A stretch of DNA of 64,000 bases from Bog-532 sp963828445 (GTDB taxonomy: Bacteria; Actinomycetota; Actinomycetes; Streptosporangiales; Streptosporangiaceae): contig CAWHFP010000001.1 in NCBI GenBank assembly GCA_963828445.1, positions 1,402,988 through 1,466,987 on the forward strand, in the 5' to 3' direction. Below, piece after piece: positions 46,270 through 54,740 of this stretch. Position numbers and translations under genes: made by a program. A model generated the notes under the pieces. It saw only the letters and a list, made by a program, of their open reading frames with translations. It did no database searches and was not told the DNA's origin. Each line of letters opens with the position of its first letter. Within the stretch, counting starts at the first letter, position 1.

Positions 46270-47112
46270 ATGGGCCTGATGCCAGCCGACGAGACCGGCC
46301 CGGTCGCCGGCAGTCCAATGGCCGGCGGCCCGCTGTCGGGGGGCCTGCTGGACCGGCTGGGCGGCCGGCCCGCGCCGGGCGCCGCCGACCTCACCGGCCC
46401 GCACCGGACCGACCCGGAGCAACTGGCCGCCGACCTGGCCGTGCTGCGGGACCACGGCTACCTGACCCTGGCCCTGCCCACCCGCTTCGGCGGCGCCGGG
46501 CTGAACCTGGCCGAGGTGGCCTGCGCACAGCGGCAACTGGCGGCGCGGGCCCCGGCGGCGGCCTGGGCGGTCAACGCCCACCACGCCTGGGTCGGGGCCG
46601 CGGCTGACGCGCTGGCCAGCGGGGACGTCACCGACGTGGGGCCGGGCTGGGTGCTCGGCCAGGCCGCGCGGGGCCGGATCTTCGCCAGTTACGGCGCCGG
46701 TGGTGACCTGGAGACGCCGCACGTGATCCCGCCCGCCTCCGAGGGCAGCGCGCTGCTGGCCGGAATGTACGCCTGGGGACTGACCCTGGCCGGCATGACC
46801 AGCTACGCCATTGCCCGGCGGATGTTCGACCAGGCCGTGGCCCGGGCCGAGCAGGCGGGACGGTCGCTGGACCGGTGGCCGGTGGCCGAGGCGTCGCTGC
46901 GGCTGGACGACATGCGCGGCCGGCTCGATGACGTGATCGGCCGCTGGCGGCAGCGGGTCGCGGCCGGCGGCGGGCTGACCACCCTGGACCCGGGGCGCCT
47001 GGGGCTGATCCGGGAGTTCACCGCGCGGCACGTGGCCGCGGACGGCGCCGCGCGGGTGGCCGGGCTGGCCGCGCTGATCGCGGACGGCACCGTGGCCGCC
47101 GCCCGCGCCTAG
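46270..47112 (+). CDS. Acyl-CoA dehydrogenase-like protein lacking the middle domain
   Basis: A 280-residue protein joining an N-terminal helical domain of an acyl-CoA dehydrogenase (DHGYLTLALPTRFGGAGLNL; NAHHAWVGAAADAL; GRIFASYGAGGDLETPHVIP) directly to C-terminal helices (GMYAWGLTLAGMTSYAIARR). The beta-barrel middle domain of about 100 residues, which binds FAD and the acyl chain, is missing at around 46,715-46,745. The frame is preserved across the junction. The usual length is about 380 residues. The product is unlikely to be an active dehydrogenase; an in-frame deletion or an assembly collapse are both possible. Confidence 0.75.
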   Translation: MGLMPADETGPVAGSPMAGGPLSGGLLDRLGGRPAPGAADLTGPHRTDPEQLAADLAVLRDHGYLTLALPTRFGGAGLNLAEVACAQRQLAARAPAAAWAVNAHHAWVGAAADALASGDVTDVGPGWVLGQAARGRIFASYGAGGDLETPHVIPPASEGSALLAGMYAWGLTLAGMTSYAIARRMFDQAVARAEQAGRSLDRWPVAEASLRLDDMRGRLDDVIGRWRQRVAAGGGLTTLDPGRLGLIREFTARHVAADGAARVAGLAALIADGTVAAARA

Positions 47113-47163
47113 AGTTCGGAGCCCCGGCCTGGTCACCGGCCCGGCGGCTAGTAACGTCGGGGC

Positions 47164-47496
47164 GTGCTGGTTGTGCGCTCGATCGCGCTCTTCATCCTGG
47201 CCGCGCTGCTGGAGATCGGCGGCGCCTGGCTGGTCTGGCAGGGGGTACGCGAGCACCGCGGCTGGGTGTGGGCCGGGGCCGGGATCGTGGCTCTCGGCCT
47301 GTACGGCTTCGCGGCCACGCTGCAACCGGACTCCCACTTCGGCCAGATCCTCGCCGCCTACGGCGGGATCTTCATCGCGGGCTCACTGGCCTGGGGGGCG
47401 GTAGCCGACGGCTACCGCCCCGACCGGTTCGACATCATCGGCGCGCTGATCTGCCTGGTGGGCGTGGGTGTGATCATGTACGCCCCCCGGCACTAG
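47164..47496 (+). CDS. YnfA/UPF0060 family membrane protein
   Basis: A 110-residue, four-helix inner-membrane protein. Family marks are LAALLEIGGAWLVWQGVREH near the N-terminus, GRVYAAYGG-like FGQILAAYGGIFIAGSLAWG in the third helix, and GYRPDRFDIIGALICLVGVG at the end. YnfA proteins are SMR-like and implicated in small-molecule export, but their function is weakly defined. The start is GTG at 47164. Confidence 0.9.
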   Translation: MLVVRSIALFILAALLEIGGAWLVWQGVREHRGWVWAGAGIVALGLYGFAATLQPDSHFGQILAAYGGIFIAGSLAWGAVADGYRPDRFDIIGALICLVGVGVIMYAPRH

Positions 47497-47503
47497 CGCC
47501 GGG
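47486..47503. terminator. Short hairpin at the ynfA/rnj convergence
   Basis: CCCGGC-ACTAGC-GCCGGG forms a 6-bp stem overlapping the YnfA-family stop codon, 20 bp before the rnj stop on the opposite strand. It may serve as a modest terminator for both genes; the stem is short. Confidence 0.4.
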
Positions 47504-47522
47504 CCCAGGCACCAGCGGCGGG

Positions 47523-49208
47523 TCAGACCTCGATCACCCGCGGGATGATCATGGGGCGGCGGCGGTAGTTGTCGCTGACCCAGCGGCCCACGGCCCGGCG
47601 GACCATCTGCTGGATCTGGTAGGAGTCGGTGATGCCCTCGGCGGCCGCCTTGGCCAGGGCCTCCTCGATCTTGGGCCGGACCTCGGCCAGCGACGTCTCG
47701 TCGATGCCGGAGCCGCGGCCGTGCAGCTCGGGCGGGGCCACGGCCTTGCCGGTGGTCGAGTCGAGCACGATGATCACCGAGACGAAGCCCTCTTCACCCA
47801 GGATCCGCCGGTCCTTGAGCTGCTCGTCGGTGACCTCGCCGACCGACAGCCCGTCAACGTAGACGAAGCCGCACGGCACGGCACCGGTGATGCGGGCCTG
47901 GCCGTCGACCAGGTCCACGACCACGCCGTCGTCGGCGATCACGATGTTGTTCTCGGGCACCCCGGTCTGGGCGGCCAGGGCGGCGTGGGCGCGCAGATGC
48001 CGCCACTCGCCGTGCACGGGCATGAAGTTGCCCGGCTTGGTCACGTTCAGCACGAACAGCAGCTCACCGGCGTTGGCGTGCCCGGACACGTGCACCAGCC
48101 AGCCACCCTTGTGGATGACCCGGGCGCCCAGGCGGCTCAGGCCGTTGATGACCCGGTAGACCGCGGTCTCGTTGCCGGGGATGAGCGAGGAGGCCAGGAT
48201 CACGGTGTCGCCCTCGGCGATCCGGATCGGGTGGTCGCGGCCGGCCATCCGGGACAGCGCCGACATGGGCTCGCCCTGGGAGCCGGTGGAGATCAGCACC
48301 ACGTCCTGCGGCCGCATCTCCTCGGCCTCACGCATGTCGACCAGCATGCCTCCCGGCACCTGCAGGTAGCCGAGGTCGCGGGCCACGCCCATGTTGCGGA
48401 CCATGGACCGGCCCACGAAGGCCACCTTGCGGCCGTGCTTGGCCGCGGCGTCCAGGACCTGCTGGACCCGGTGCACGTGGCTGGCGAAGCAGGCCACGAT
48501 GACGCGCTTGTCGGCCGAGGCGAACACCTGGTCCAGGACCGGGGTGATCTGGCGCTCGCTGACCGTGAAGCCCGGCACCTCGGCGTTGGTGGAGTCGGCC
48601 ATGAGCAGGTCGATGCCCTCGGCCCCGAGGCGGGCGAAGCCGCCGATGTCGGTCAGCCGGTGGTCCAGCGGCAGCTGGTCCATCTTGAAGTCGCCGGTGT
48701 GCAGGACCAGCCCGGCCGGGGTGCGGATGGCCACGGCCATCGCGTCCGGGATCGAGTGGTTGACCGAGAAGAACTCCAGCTGGAACGGGCCGAACTGCTG
48801 GCGGTCACCCTCGGCGACCTCGTTCACGACCGGGGTGATGCGGTGCTCGGTGAGCTTGCTGCGGACCAGGGCCAGCGTCAGGCGCGACCCGACCAGGGGA
48901 ATGTCGGCCCGCTCGCGCAGCAGGTACGGCAGGGCGCCGATGTGGTCCTCGTGCGCGTGGGTCAGGACGACCGCCTCGATCGTCCCGAACCGTTCCTCCA
49001 GGTAGCGGAAGTCCGGCAGGATCAGGTCGACCCCCGGCTGGTCAGGCTCGGGGAACAGGACACCGCAGTCGACGACGAGCAGGCGCCCGTCGTACTCGAA
49101 CACGGTCATGTTCCGGCCGATTTCGCCGAGGCCACCGAGGGCGACGATCCGCATTCCCCCCTCGGGCAGAGGCGGGGGCGGCGGCAGCTCGGGGTGGGGA
49201 TGACTCAC
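47523..49208 (-). CDS. rnj: Ribonuclease J
   Basis: A 561-residue metallo-beta-lactamase/beta-CASP ribonuclease with 5'-3' exo- and endonuclease activity in mRNA and rRNA processing. The metal-binding motif HAHEDH is at residues 84-89; further pieces are FSVNHSIPDAMAV, HTGDFKMDQLPLD, the beta-CASP SGHANAGELLFVLN and FMPVHGEWRHLRAHAALA. It lies 32 bp downstream of dapA on the same strand, the conserved actinobacterial dapA-rnj arrangement. Together with rny in this window, two major decay RNases are present. Confidence 0.95.
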   Translation of the reverse strand: MSHPHPELPPPPPLPEGGMRIVALGGLGEIGRNMTVFEYDGRLLVVDCGVLFPEPDQPGVDLILPDFRYLEERFGTIEAVVLTHAHEDHIGALPYLLRERADIPLVGSRLTLALVRSKLTEHRITPVVNEVAEGDRQQFGPFQLEFFSVNHSIPDAMAVAIRTPAGLVLHTGDFKMDQLPLDHRLTDIGGFARLGAEGIDLLMADSTNAEVPGFTVSERQITPVLDQVFASADKRVIVACFASHVHRVQQVLDAAAKHGRKVAFVGRSMVRNMGVARDLGYLQVPGGMLVDMREAEEMRPQDVVLISTGSQGEPMSALSRMAGRDHPIRIAEGDTVILASSLIPGNETAVYRVINGLSRLGARVIHKGGWLVHVSGHANAGELLFVLNVTKPGNFMPVHGEWRHLRAHAALAAQTGVPENNIVIADDGVVVDLVDGQARITGAVPCGFVYVDGLSVGEVTDEQLKDRRILGEEGFVSVIIVLDSTTGKAVAPPELHGRGSGIDETSLAEVRPKIEEALAKAAAEGITDSYQIQQMVRRAVGRWVSDNYRRRPMIIPRVIEV

Positions 49209-49240
49209 TGTGTGTTAATCCGCTCTTCTTCTGTGTGGGG

Positions 49241-50176
49241 TCAGCTGTTGGTGGGCAGCTTGATTCCGCCCGCTTCCAGGTCTTCGCGCAGCCGGCGGAT
49301 CTCCGCGTCGGTGGCGTCGGCCAGCGGCTGGCGCACCGGGCCGGCCGGCAGGCCGAGCAGGTTCAGCGCGGCCTTGGTCATGACCAGGCCCTGGTTGCGG
49401 AACAGGCCGGTGTACACGGGCAGCAGGGCCAGGTGCAGCTCGCGGGCCCGGCCGACCTGACCCGCCTCGAACTCGTCGATCATCTCGTGCAGCCGGTCGC
49501 CGACCACGTGGCCGACCACGCTGACGAAGCCGACCGCGCCCAGCGACAGCCAGGGCAGGTTCACCATGTCGGTGCCGCAGTAGTAGACCAGGTCGGTGCG
49601 GGCCAGCACCTCGGAGGTGCCGGCCACGTCTTCCTTGGCGTCCTTGACGGCCACGATGTTCTCGTGGTCGGCCAGCCGGATCAGCGTCTCGGTGGCGATC
49701 GGGGTCCCGGTCCGGCCCGGGATGTCGTACAGCATGACCGGCAGCTCGGCGACGTCGGCCACCGCGCGGAAGTGGGCCTCCAGCGCGTGCTGCGGCGGCT
49801 TGTTGTAGTACGGGGTGACGACCAGCAGCCCGTCCGCGCCGGCCCGCTGGGCCTGGCGGGTCAGCTCCTTGGTGTGGGCGGTGTCGTTGGTGCCGACCCC
49901 GGCCACGATCGACGCCCGGTCCCCCACCGCCTCCACCACCGTGCGCAGCAGCCGGTCCTGCTCCTCGTCACTGGTGGTGGGCGACTCACCGGTGGTGCCG
50001 CTGACGACCAGGCCGTCATTGCGCATGTCATCCACCAGGTAGGACGCCAGCCGCGCGGCCCCGTCGTAGTCGACGGCGCCGTCGTGCGCCAGCGGGGTGA
50101 TCATCGCCGTCAGCATCCGGCCGAACGGAGCGGTGGCCGGCGCCGCCGGGGCGTCGGGCGGCGTGGAAATCGTCAT
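49241..50176 (-). CDS. dapA: 4-hydroxy-tetrahydrodipicolinate synthase
   Basis: A 311-residue class I aldolase condensing pyruvate with aspartate semialdehyde, the first committed step to lysine and diaminopimelate. The Schiff-base Lys is K178 (NIVAVKDAKED), the catalytic Tyr is Y150 (VMLYDIPGRTG), and VVSGTTGESPTTSDEEQ is diagnostic. I chose ATG 50176; the open frame continues upstream into the divergent SDR gene without coding character. Works with dapF, 42 kb away in this window. Confidence 0.95.
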   Translation of the reverse strand: MTISTPPDAPAAPATAPFGRMLTAMITPLAHDGAVDYDGAARLASYLVDDMRNDGLVVSGTTGESPTTSDEEQDRLLRTVVEAVGDRASIVAGVGTNDTAHTKELTRQAQRAGADGLLVVTPYYNKPPQHALEAHFRAVADVAELPVMLYDIPGRTGTPIATETLIRLADHENIVAVKDAKEDVAGTSEVLARTDLVYYCGTDMVNLPWLSLGAVGFVSVVGHVVGDRLHEMIDEFEAGQVGRARELHLALLPVYTGLFRNQGLVMTKAALNLLGLPAGPVRQPLADATDAEIRRLREDLEAGGIKLPTNS

Positions 50177-50258
50177 GCTCCGACCGTACCCGCCCACCCG
50201 GTACCTGCGTAGCCGACCTGCCGCCACTTCCCCTCGTGATCCTGCCAATACTGGAGGC

Positions 50259-51134
50259 ATGGAATCTTTCGCGGGCAAGACCGCGGTGGTGACCGGGGGC
50301 GGCTCGGGCATGGGCCGCGAACTGGTCCGGCAGCTGGCCGCCGAGGGCTGCTCGGTGGCCACCTGCGATGTGCACCCCGGCACGATCGAGCAGACCGCGG
50401 CCCTGGCCCGGTCGGGCGCGCCCGCGGGCACCACGGTCACCGGCCACGTCTGTGACGTGGCCGAGGAGCCGCAGGTGCTGCGGTTCCGCGACGAGGTGCT
50501 GGCCGCGCACGCGGCCGGCCACCTGGATCTGGTGTTCAGCAACGCGGGCATCGGCGGCGGCGGGAGCTTCATCAACGATCCACGCGAGCAGTGGGAGCGG
50601 GTGTTCGCGGTCGACTTCTGGGGCGTGTACTACTGCGCCCGGGCGTTCCTGCCGCTGCTGATCAGCAGCACCGAGGGCGTGCTGGTCAACACCAGCAGCG
50701 TCAACGGCTTCTGGGCCACGCTGGGCCCGAACGTGCCGCACACGGCGTACTCCACGGCCAAGTTCGCGGTGAAGGGGCTGTCCGAGGCGCTCATCGAGGA
50801 CCTGCGGGTGCACGCCCCGCACGTGCACGTGGCGGTGGTCATGCCGGGGCACGTCGGCACCGACATCGTGGCCAATTCGATGATGGCGTTCGGCGTGCCC
50901 GAGGCGGAGGCGTTCGAGGCCAGCCGGGGGTTCCGGGACAGCGCGCCGGTCAGCGCGGCCGACGCCGCCACCGAGATCCTGGACGGCGTGCGGTCCGGCC
51001 GCTGGCGCATCCTGGTCGGCGCGGACGCCGACGGGCTGGACCGGTTCGTCCGGGCCTACCCGGAGGACGCCTACGACTACGCCAAGCTGGCCGAGGCCGC
51101 GCGCCGGGCCGAGGATGAGGGTGAGGGCGGGTAG
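50259..51134 (+). CDS. SDR family NAD(P)-dependent oxidoreductase
   Basis: A 291-residue classical short-chain dehydrogenase. The cofactor motif is VTGGGSGMGREL (TGxxxGxG), then FSNAGIGGGG, catalytic Ser in VNTSSVNGF and the YxxxK pair in YSTAKFAVKG. Substrate unknown. GGAGG lies only one base before ATG 50259, too close for a normal ribosome site. With AATACT six bases upstream it might be leaderless, and the start is therefore a little uncertain. Divergent from dapA. Confidence 0.88.
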   Translation: MESFAGKTAVVTGGGSGMGRELVRQLAAEGCSVATCDVHPGTIEQTAALARSGAPAGTTVTGHVCDVAEEPQVLRFRDEVLAAHAAGHLDLVFSNAGIGGGGSFINDPREQWERVFAVDFWGVYYCARAFLPLLISSTEGVLVNTSSVNGFWATLGPNVPHTAYSTAKFAVKGLSEALIEDLRVHAPHVHVAVVMPGHVGTDIVANSMMAFGVPEAEAFEASRGFRDSAPVSAADAATEILDGVRSGRWRILVGADADGLDRFVRAYPEDAYDYAKLAEAARRAEDEGEGG

Positions 51135-51153
51135 GCCCGGTCAGCTATCAGGG

Positions 51154-52101
51154 TCAGATGCCGGCGAGGGCTTCGGCCAGGGGGGCGAGGTCGCCGACGG
51201 CGAATTTGCCGTCCCGGCCCAGGGGCTGGAGCAGCACGTGGTCCGCGCCCGCCTGCAGGTGCTGGCGGACGCGTTCGGCGATGACGGCCGGGCCGTGCGG
51301 GATGATCGCGTCGATCAGGCGGTCGCTGCCGGAGCCCTCGGTGTCCGGGTCACCGAAGCCGAAGCGGCGCAGGTTGGAAACGTAGTTGGGCATCTGCAGG
51401 TAGCGCTGGGCGTAGGCGCGGGCGCCTTCCAGCGCGGCCGCCCGGTCCTCGGTGAGGACCACGGCCTGCTCGGGGATCAGCAGCTTGTCCGGGCCGAGGA
51501 CCTGCCGGGCGAACGCGGTGTGGTCGACCGGGCTGAAGTACGGGTGCGCCCCGTCGGCCTCATCGCGGGACAGCTCCAGCATCCGGGGGCCGAGCGCGGC
51601 CAGGATCCGGACCGCCCGCTTCCCGGGGCCGTCGGGTCCCGGGCCGTCCTTGCCCCCGCCGTTGGCGGTGTGCCCGGCCGGGTGGTCCATCTCGTCCAGG
51701 TAGCGTTCCATGGCGCTGTACGGGCGGTCGTAGGAGCGGCCGAGGCCCTCCACCGCGGGCGCGTGGCTGACGCCGAGACCGAGGATGAACCGCCCGGGGA
51801 AGCCCTCGGACAGGGTGTCCGCACCCTGGCGCATGTCGGACGGCTCCCGGCCCCAGATGCTGGCGATCCCGGTGCCGATGATCAGCGAGCTGGACCCGTC
51901 CAGCAGCGCCACCAGCTTGGTGAAGGCGTCGGCGGCCAGGTGACTGCCACCGAGCCACAGCGAGCCGAAGCCGTGCTTTTCCACGGCGGCCGCGAGGTCA
52001 CGACCGTCCACCCCGTAAGCCTCCGGCGGCGTCGACCAGATCCCGGTCCGGCCCAGGCTCTGGCGCAGGGCGTTGATGCGGTCGCTGGCATCCGTAGTCA
52101 C
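51154..52101 (-). CDS. LLM class F420-dependent oxidoreductase
   Basis: A 315-residue luciferase-like monooxygenase-fold enzyme, of the F420-dependent TIGR03620 type. Key pieces are GFGSLWLGGSHLAADAF, IIGTGIASIWGREPSDM, PGRFILGLGVSHAP and GADHVLLQPLGRDGKFAVGD. These enzymes use reduced coenzyme F420 and occur in F420-producing actinobacteria. The start is GTG 52101 with AAGGGAG seven bases upstream; the longer open frame upstream is not coding-like. The substrate is unknown. It shares a 247-bp divergent promoter region with the MFS gene. Confidence 0.88.
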   Translation of the reverse strand: MTTDASDRINALRQSLGRTGIWSTPPEAYGVDGRDLAAAVEKHGFGSLWLGGSHLAADAFTKLVALLDGSSSLIIGTGIASIWGREPSDMRQGADTLSEGFPGRFILGLGVSHAPAVEGLGRSYDRPYSAMERYLDEMDHPAGHTANGGGKDGPGPDGPGKRAVRILAALGPRMLELSRDEADGAHPYFSPVDHTAFARQVLGPDKLLIPEQAVVLTEDRAAALEGARAYAQRYLQMPNYVSNLRRFGFGDPDTEGSGSDRLIDAIIPHGPAVIAERVRQHLQAGADHVLLQPLGRDGKFAVGDLAPLAEALAGI

Positions 52102-52273
52102 AGTGGCTCCCTTGACTGGGTCCGGTGGTCGGGCCGGTGAATCCGATGGGCGGCCGGTGAGTGCCATGGGCGGCCCGGCCTCCCGGTGGGTGTAACGCGC
52201 GGAGGGCCTGATACTTCCCGGGCCGGGCCCGGCTCGAACCATTCGGGGTGTTTGCCCCGTTTCTTTCTCGTGG

Positions 52274-52307
52274 GCGTTCCTTTTGTGAACGCGGTGGCAT
52301 ACGTATG
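52274..52307. promoter_or_regulatory. Two dyads in the LLM/MFS divergent promoter
   Basis: GCGTTC-7 nt-GAACGC (52274-52292) and the perfect 10-bp palindrome CATACGTATG (52298-52307) lie next to each other, 42 bp before the MFS start. They are in an AT-richer segment and could be operators shared by the divergent genes. No regulator gene adjoins. Confidence 0.45.
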
Positions 52308-52348
52308 AAAGCCGGGCCAGGTTCTGCTGGCCGTTCGGAGGACGTGTC

Positions 52349-53699
52349 GTGACCCTCGCTGTCAGCCAGGCCGCACGGCAGCGTGCCGCCGGGCGGTTCC
52401 GCGCGGCCTGGCAGCACGGGCCGCTGGCCAACCGCAGCTTCCGGTTCCTGGCCGCCGGGCAGTTCACGTCGGCCACCGGGGACAGCTGCTACGCGGTCGC
52501 GCTGCCGTGGCTGACCCTGACCGAGCACGGCAACGCGGTGCTGCTGGGCATGGTGCTGGCCTGCTACGGGATACCGCGGACGGCGCTGATCCCGGTGGGC
52601 GGGCAGCTGTCGGACCGGGTGGGGGCGCGCACGCTGATGCTGGTGGCCGACGCCACCCGGTGCGTGCTGGTCGGCGTGCTGGCCGTGGTGGCCTTAAGGC
52701 ATCAGGCCACGCTGCTGGCGCTGGGGCCGGTGGCCGCGCTGACCGGGGGCAGCGAGGGGCTGTTCATCCCGCCGTCGTACGCGCTGGTGCCGTCGCTGCT
52801 GCCCGCCGGCCCAGCTCCAGGCGGGCAACGCGATCGCCAGCGCGGCGGCCGAGGGCGGCAACCTGATCGGCCCGGCCCTGGGCGGCCCGCTGGTGGCCGT
52901 GGCCGGGCCCGCCTACGCGTTCGCGGCCGACGCCGCGTCGTTCGCGGTGTCCGCGGTCACGCTGGCCCTGATCCCCCGGCGCGAGGCCGGCCGGAGGGCG
53001 GAACGGCGGCCAGCGGCCGGGTCCCGCCCGGGCGCGGCGGAAGGGCTGTGGCCGCTGGTGCGCCGGGCCCGGCTGCTGCAGATCATGCTGGTGGTGGTCA
53101 TCGTGGCCAACCTGGCCTCGGACGGGGCACTGGAGGTGGCCATGCCCACGCTGGCCCACGACCGGTACGGGGCCATCGGCTACGCCGCCATGATGGCCTG
53201 CCTGGGTGCGGGCGCGGTGGCGGGCAACCTGGCCGGGCTGGGGGGCCCGGCCGCGGGCCGGGCGGCGGGGCGGGTCCGGCCGGCGGTGCGCTCGGCGTTC
53301 AGCTTCGTGCTGGAGGGCCTGGCCATCATGGCCCTGCCGTTCCTGGGCGGCCTGCCGGGCGCGGCCGCGGCGGCGTTCGGGCTGGGCCTGGCCAACGGCT
53401 TCGGCAACGTCCTGCTGATCACGCTGCTGCAGCAGTGGGCGCCGCCGCCGCTGCTGGGCCGGGTGATGAGCCTGATCATGCTGGCCGCGTGGGGCACGCT
53501 GCCGCTGTCGGCCCTGGTGGCCGGGACGCTGGTGCACCGGTACGGCCCGGCCCCCTACTTCCTGGTGGCCGGGGCCATCGTCATCGTCGCGGTGCTGGGC
53601 GCGCTGACCCGGCGGGAGTTCCGCGGCCTGGGCCAGGTTATGGGTACGGCCGCGGAACTCCCGGAGGCGTCGCTCAGCTCAGGTCAGCTCTTGGAGTAG
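52349..53699 (+). CDS. MFS transporter, one frameshift
   Basis: A major facilitator permease of about 449 residues with about twelve helices, likely a drug or metabolite exporter of the MFS_1/enterobactin-exporter-like group. The 5' frame runs from GTG 52349 (NRSFRFLAAGQFTSATGDSC) through LIPVGGQLSDRVGARTLMLV to SYALVPSLLPAG. The rest (QLQAGNAIASAAAEGGNLIG, then further helices) is in the next frame. One extra C at 52,811-52,812 explains the change exactly. The gene uses the rare Leu codon TTA at 52694-52696. Its 3' end overlaps the convergent aldo-keto reductase by 16 bp. Confidence 0.86.
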
Positions 53700-54547
53700 G
53701 CGTCGGTGATGGCCGCGACCACGCCCTGGTCGAGCTTGATGGTGGCCGCGGTGATGTTGTCCTCGACGTGCCCGGCCGAACCGGAGCCCGGGATGGGCAG
53801 CATCTGCGGCGAGCGGGCCAGCAGCCAGGCCAGCACGATCTGACGCGGCGTGAAGCCGTACTCGCGGGCCGCGTCGGTGACCACCTTCACGTCGTCGGCC
53901 GCAGAGATCGGGGCCCAGGGCAGGAAGGCCAGCTGCTCCTGCTCACACAGGTCGACGATGGTCTCCGAGGTGCGGTCGGTGACGTTGTAGCGGTTCTGGA
54001 TGGACACGATCGGGACGATCCGCTCGGCCTTCCGGAACTGCTCCTCGTTCACGTTGGACAGGGCCACGTGCCGGATCTTGCCCTGGTCCTTGAGCTCGGC
54101 CAGCGCGCCGACCGACTCCTCGATCGGGACCTTGGGGTCGACCCGGTGGAGCTGGTAGAGCGGGATCTGCTCGAGCTTGAGCCGGCGCAGGCTGCCCTCC
54201 AGCACCTCGCGCAGGTGCTCGGGGCGGCCATCCGGATCCCACTGGTTGGGGCCAGCCCGGAGCTGCCCGCCCTTGGTCGCGATGACCAGGTCGTCGGGGT
54301 ACGGGTACAGGGTCTCGGCGATCAGCCGCTCGCTGACGTCGGGGCCGTAGGAGTCGGCGGTGTCGATGAAGTTCACGCCGAGGTCGACGGCCCGGCGGAG
54401 CGCGGCCTTGGCCTGCTCGGCGTCAGCGGGTTCACCCCAGATCCCGGACCCGGTGATCCGCATGGCGCCGTAGCCGAGCCGGTTGACGGTCAGGTCGCCG
54501 CCGAGGTCGATCGTGCCGGCTTCGGCGGCGTTGGGCGTGCCAGTCAT
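53684..54547 (-). CDS. Aldo/keto reductase
   Basis: A 287-residue NADPH-dependent (alpha/beta)8 reductase. The catalytic residues are in VNFIDTADSYGPDVSERLIA (Asp, Tyr), VIATKGG (Lys) and YQLHRVDPKVPIEES (His). The cofactor end is ARSPQMLPIPGSGSAGHVED. The substrate is unknown; members reduce diverse aldehydes and ketones. GAGGAAG lies upstream of ATG 54547. It is probably co-transcribed after the FUSC protein gene, 84 bp upstream on the same strand. Confidence 0.9.
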   Translation of the reverse strand: MTGTPNAAEAGTIDLGGDLTVNRLGYGAMRITGSGIWGEPADAEQAKAALRRAVDLGVNFIDTADSYGPDVSERLIAETLYPYPDDLVIATKGGQLRAGPNQWDPDGRPEHLREVLEGSLRRLKLEQIPLYQLHRVDPKVPIEESVGALAELKDQGKIRHVALSNVNEEQFRKAERIVPIVSIQNRYNVTDRTSETIVDLCEQEQLAFLPWAPISAADDVKVVTDAAREYGFTPRQIVLAWLLARSPQMLPIPGSGSAGHVEDNITAATIKLDQGVVAAITDAYSKS

Positions 54548-54598
54548 AGCTTCCTCCTCGTGTCTGGTTCAAGCCTTTCAGGCCTCGCGCCGGACGTG

Positions 54599-54740
54599 CA
54601 GGCGGGGCTGCGGGCCCGGTTACGGACGGCCCTACGGACGAGGCTGCGGGCCGGTGGCCTCGTGGTCGCGCCGGCCGTGGTCGCGGCGGGTCCGCAGGCG
54701 GGGCTGCGGGCCCGTGGTCTCGTGAGCCCGGCGGCCGGCC
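54599..54740. repeat. Direct repeats encoding the FUSC protein tail
   Basis: CAGGCGGGGCTGCGGGCCCG occurs at about 54,599 and again at about 54,701, with related GAGGCTGCGGGCC copies between. In the minus-strand protein this gives a repeated tail of HE(T/A)TGPQPR type. The array runs past the stop codon into the leader of the aldo-keto reductase gene. Confidence 0.6.

Noticed and set aside
47268..49460. A 730-codon plus-strand open frame opposite rnj
   Set aside because: Shadow of RNase J, with Asp/Gly/Val/His-rich repeats and no motif.
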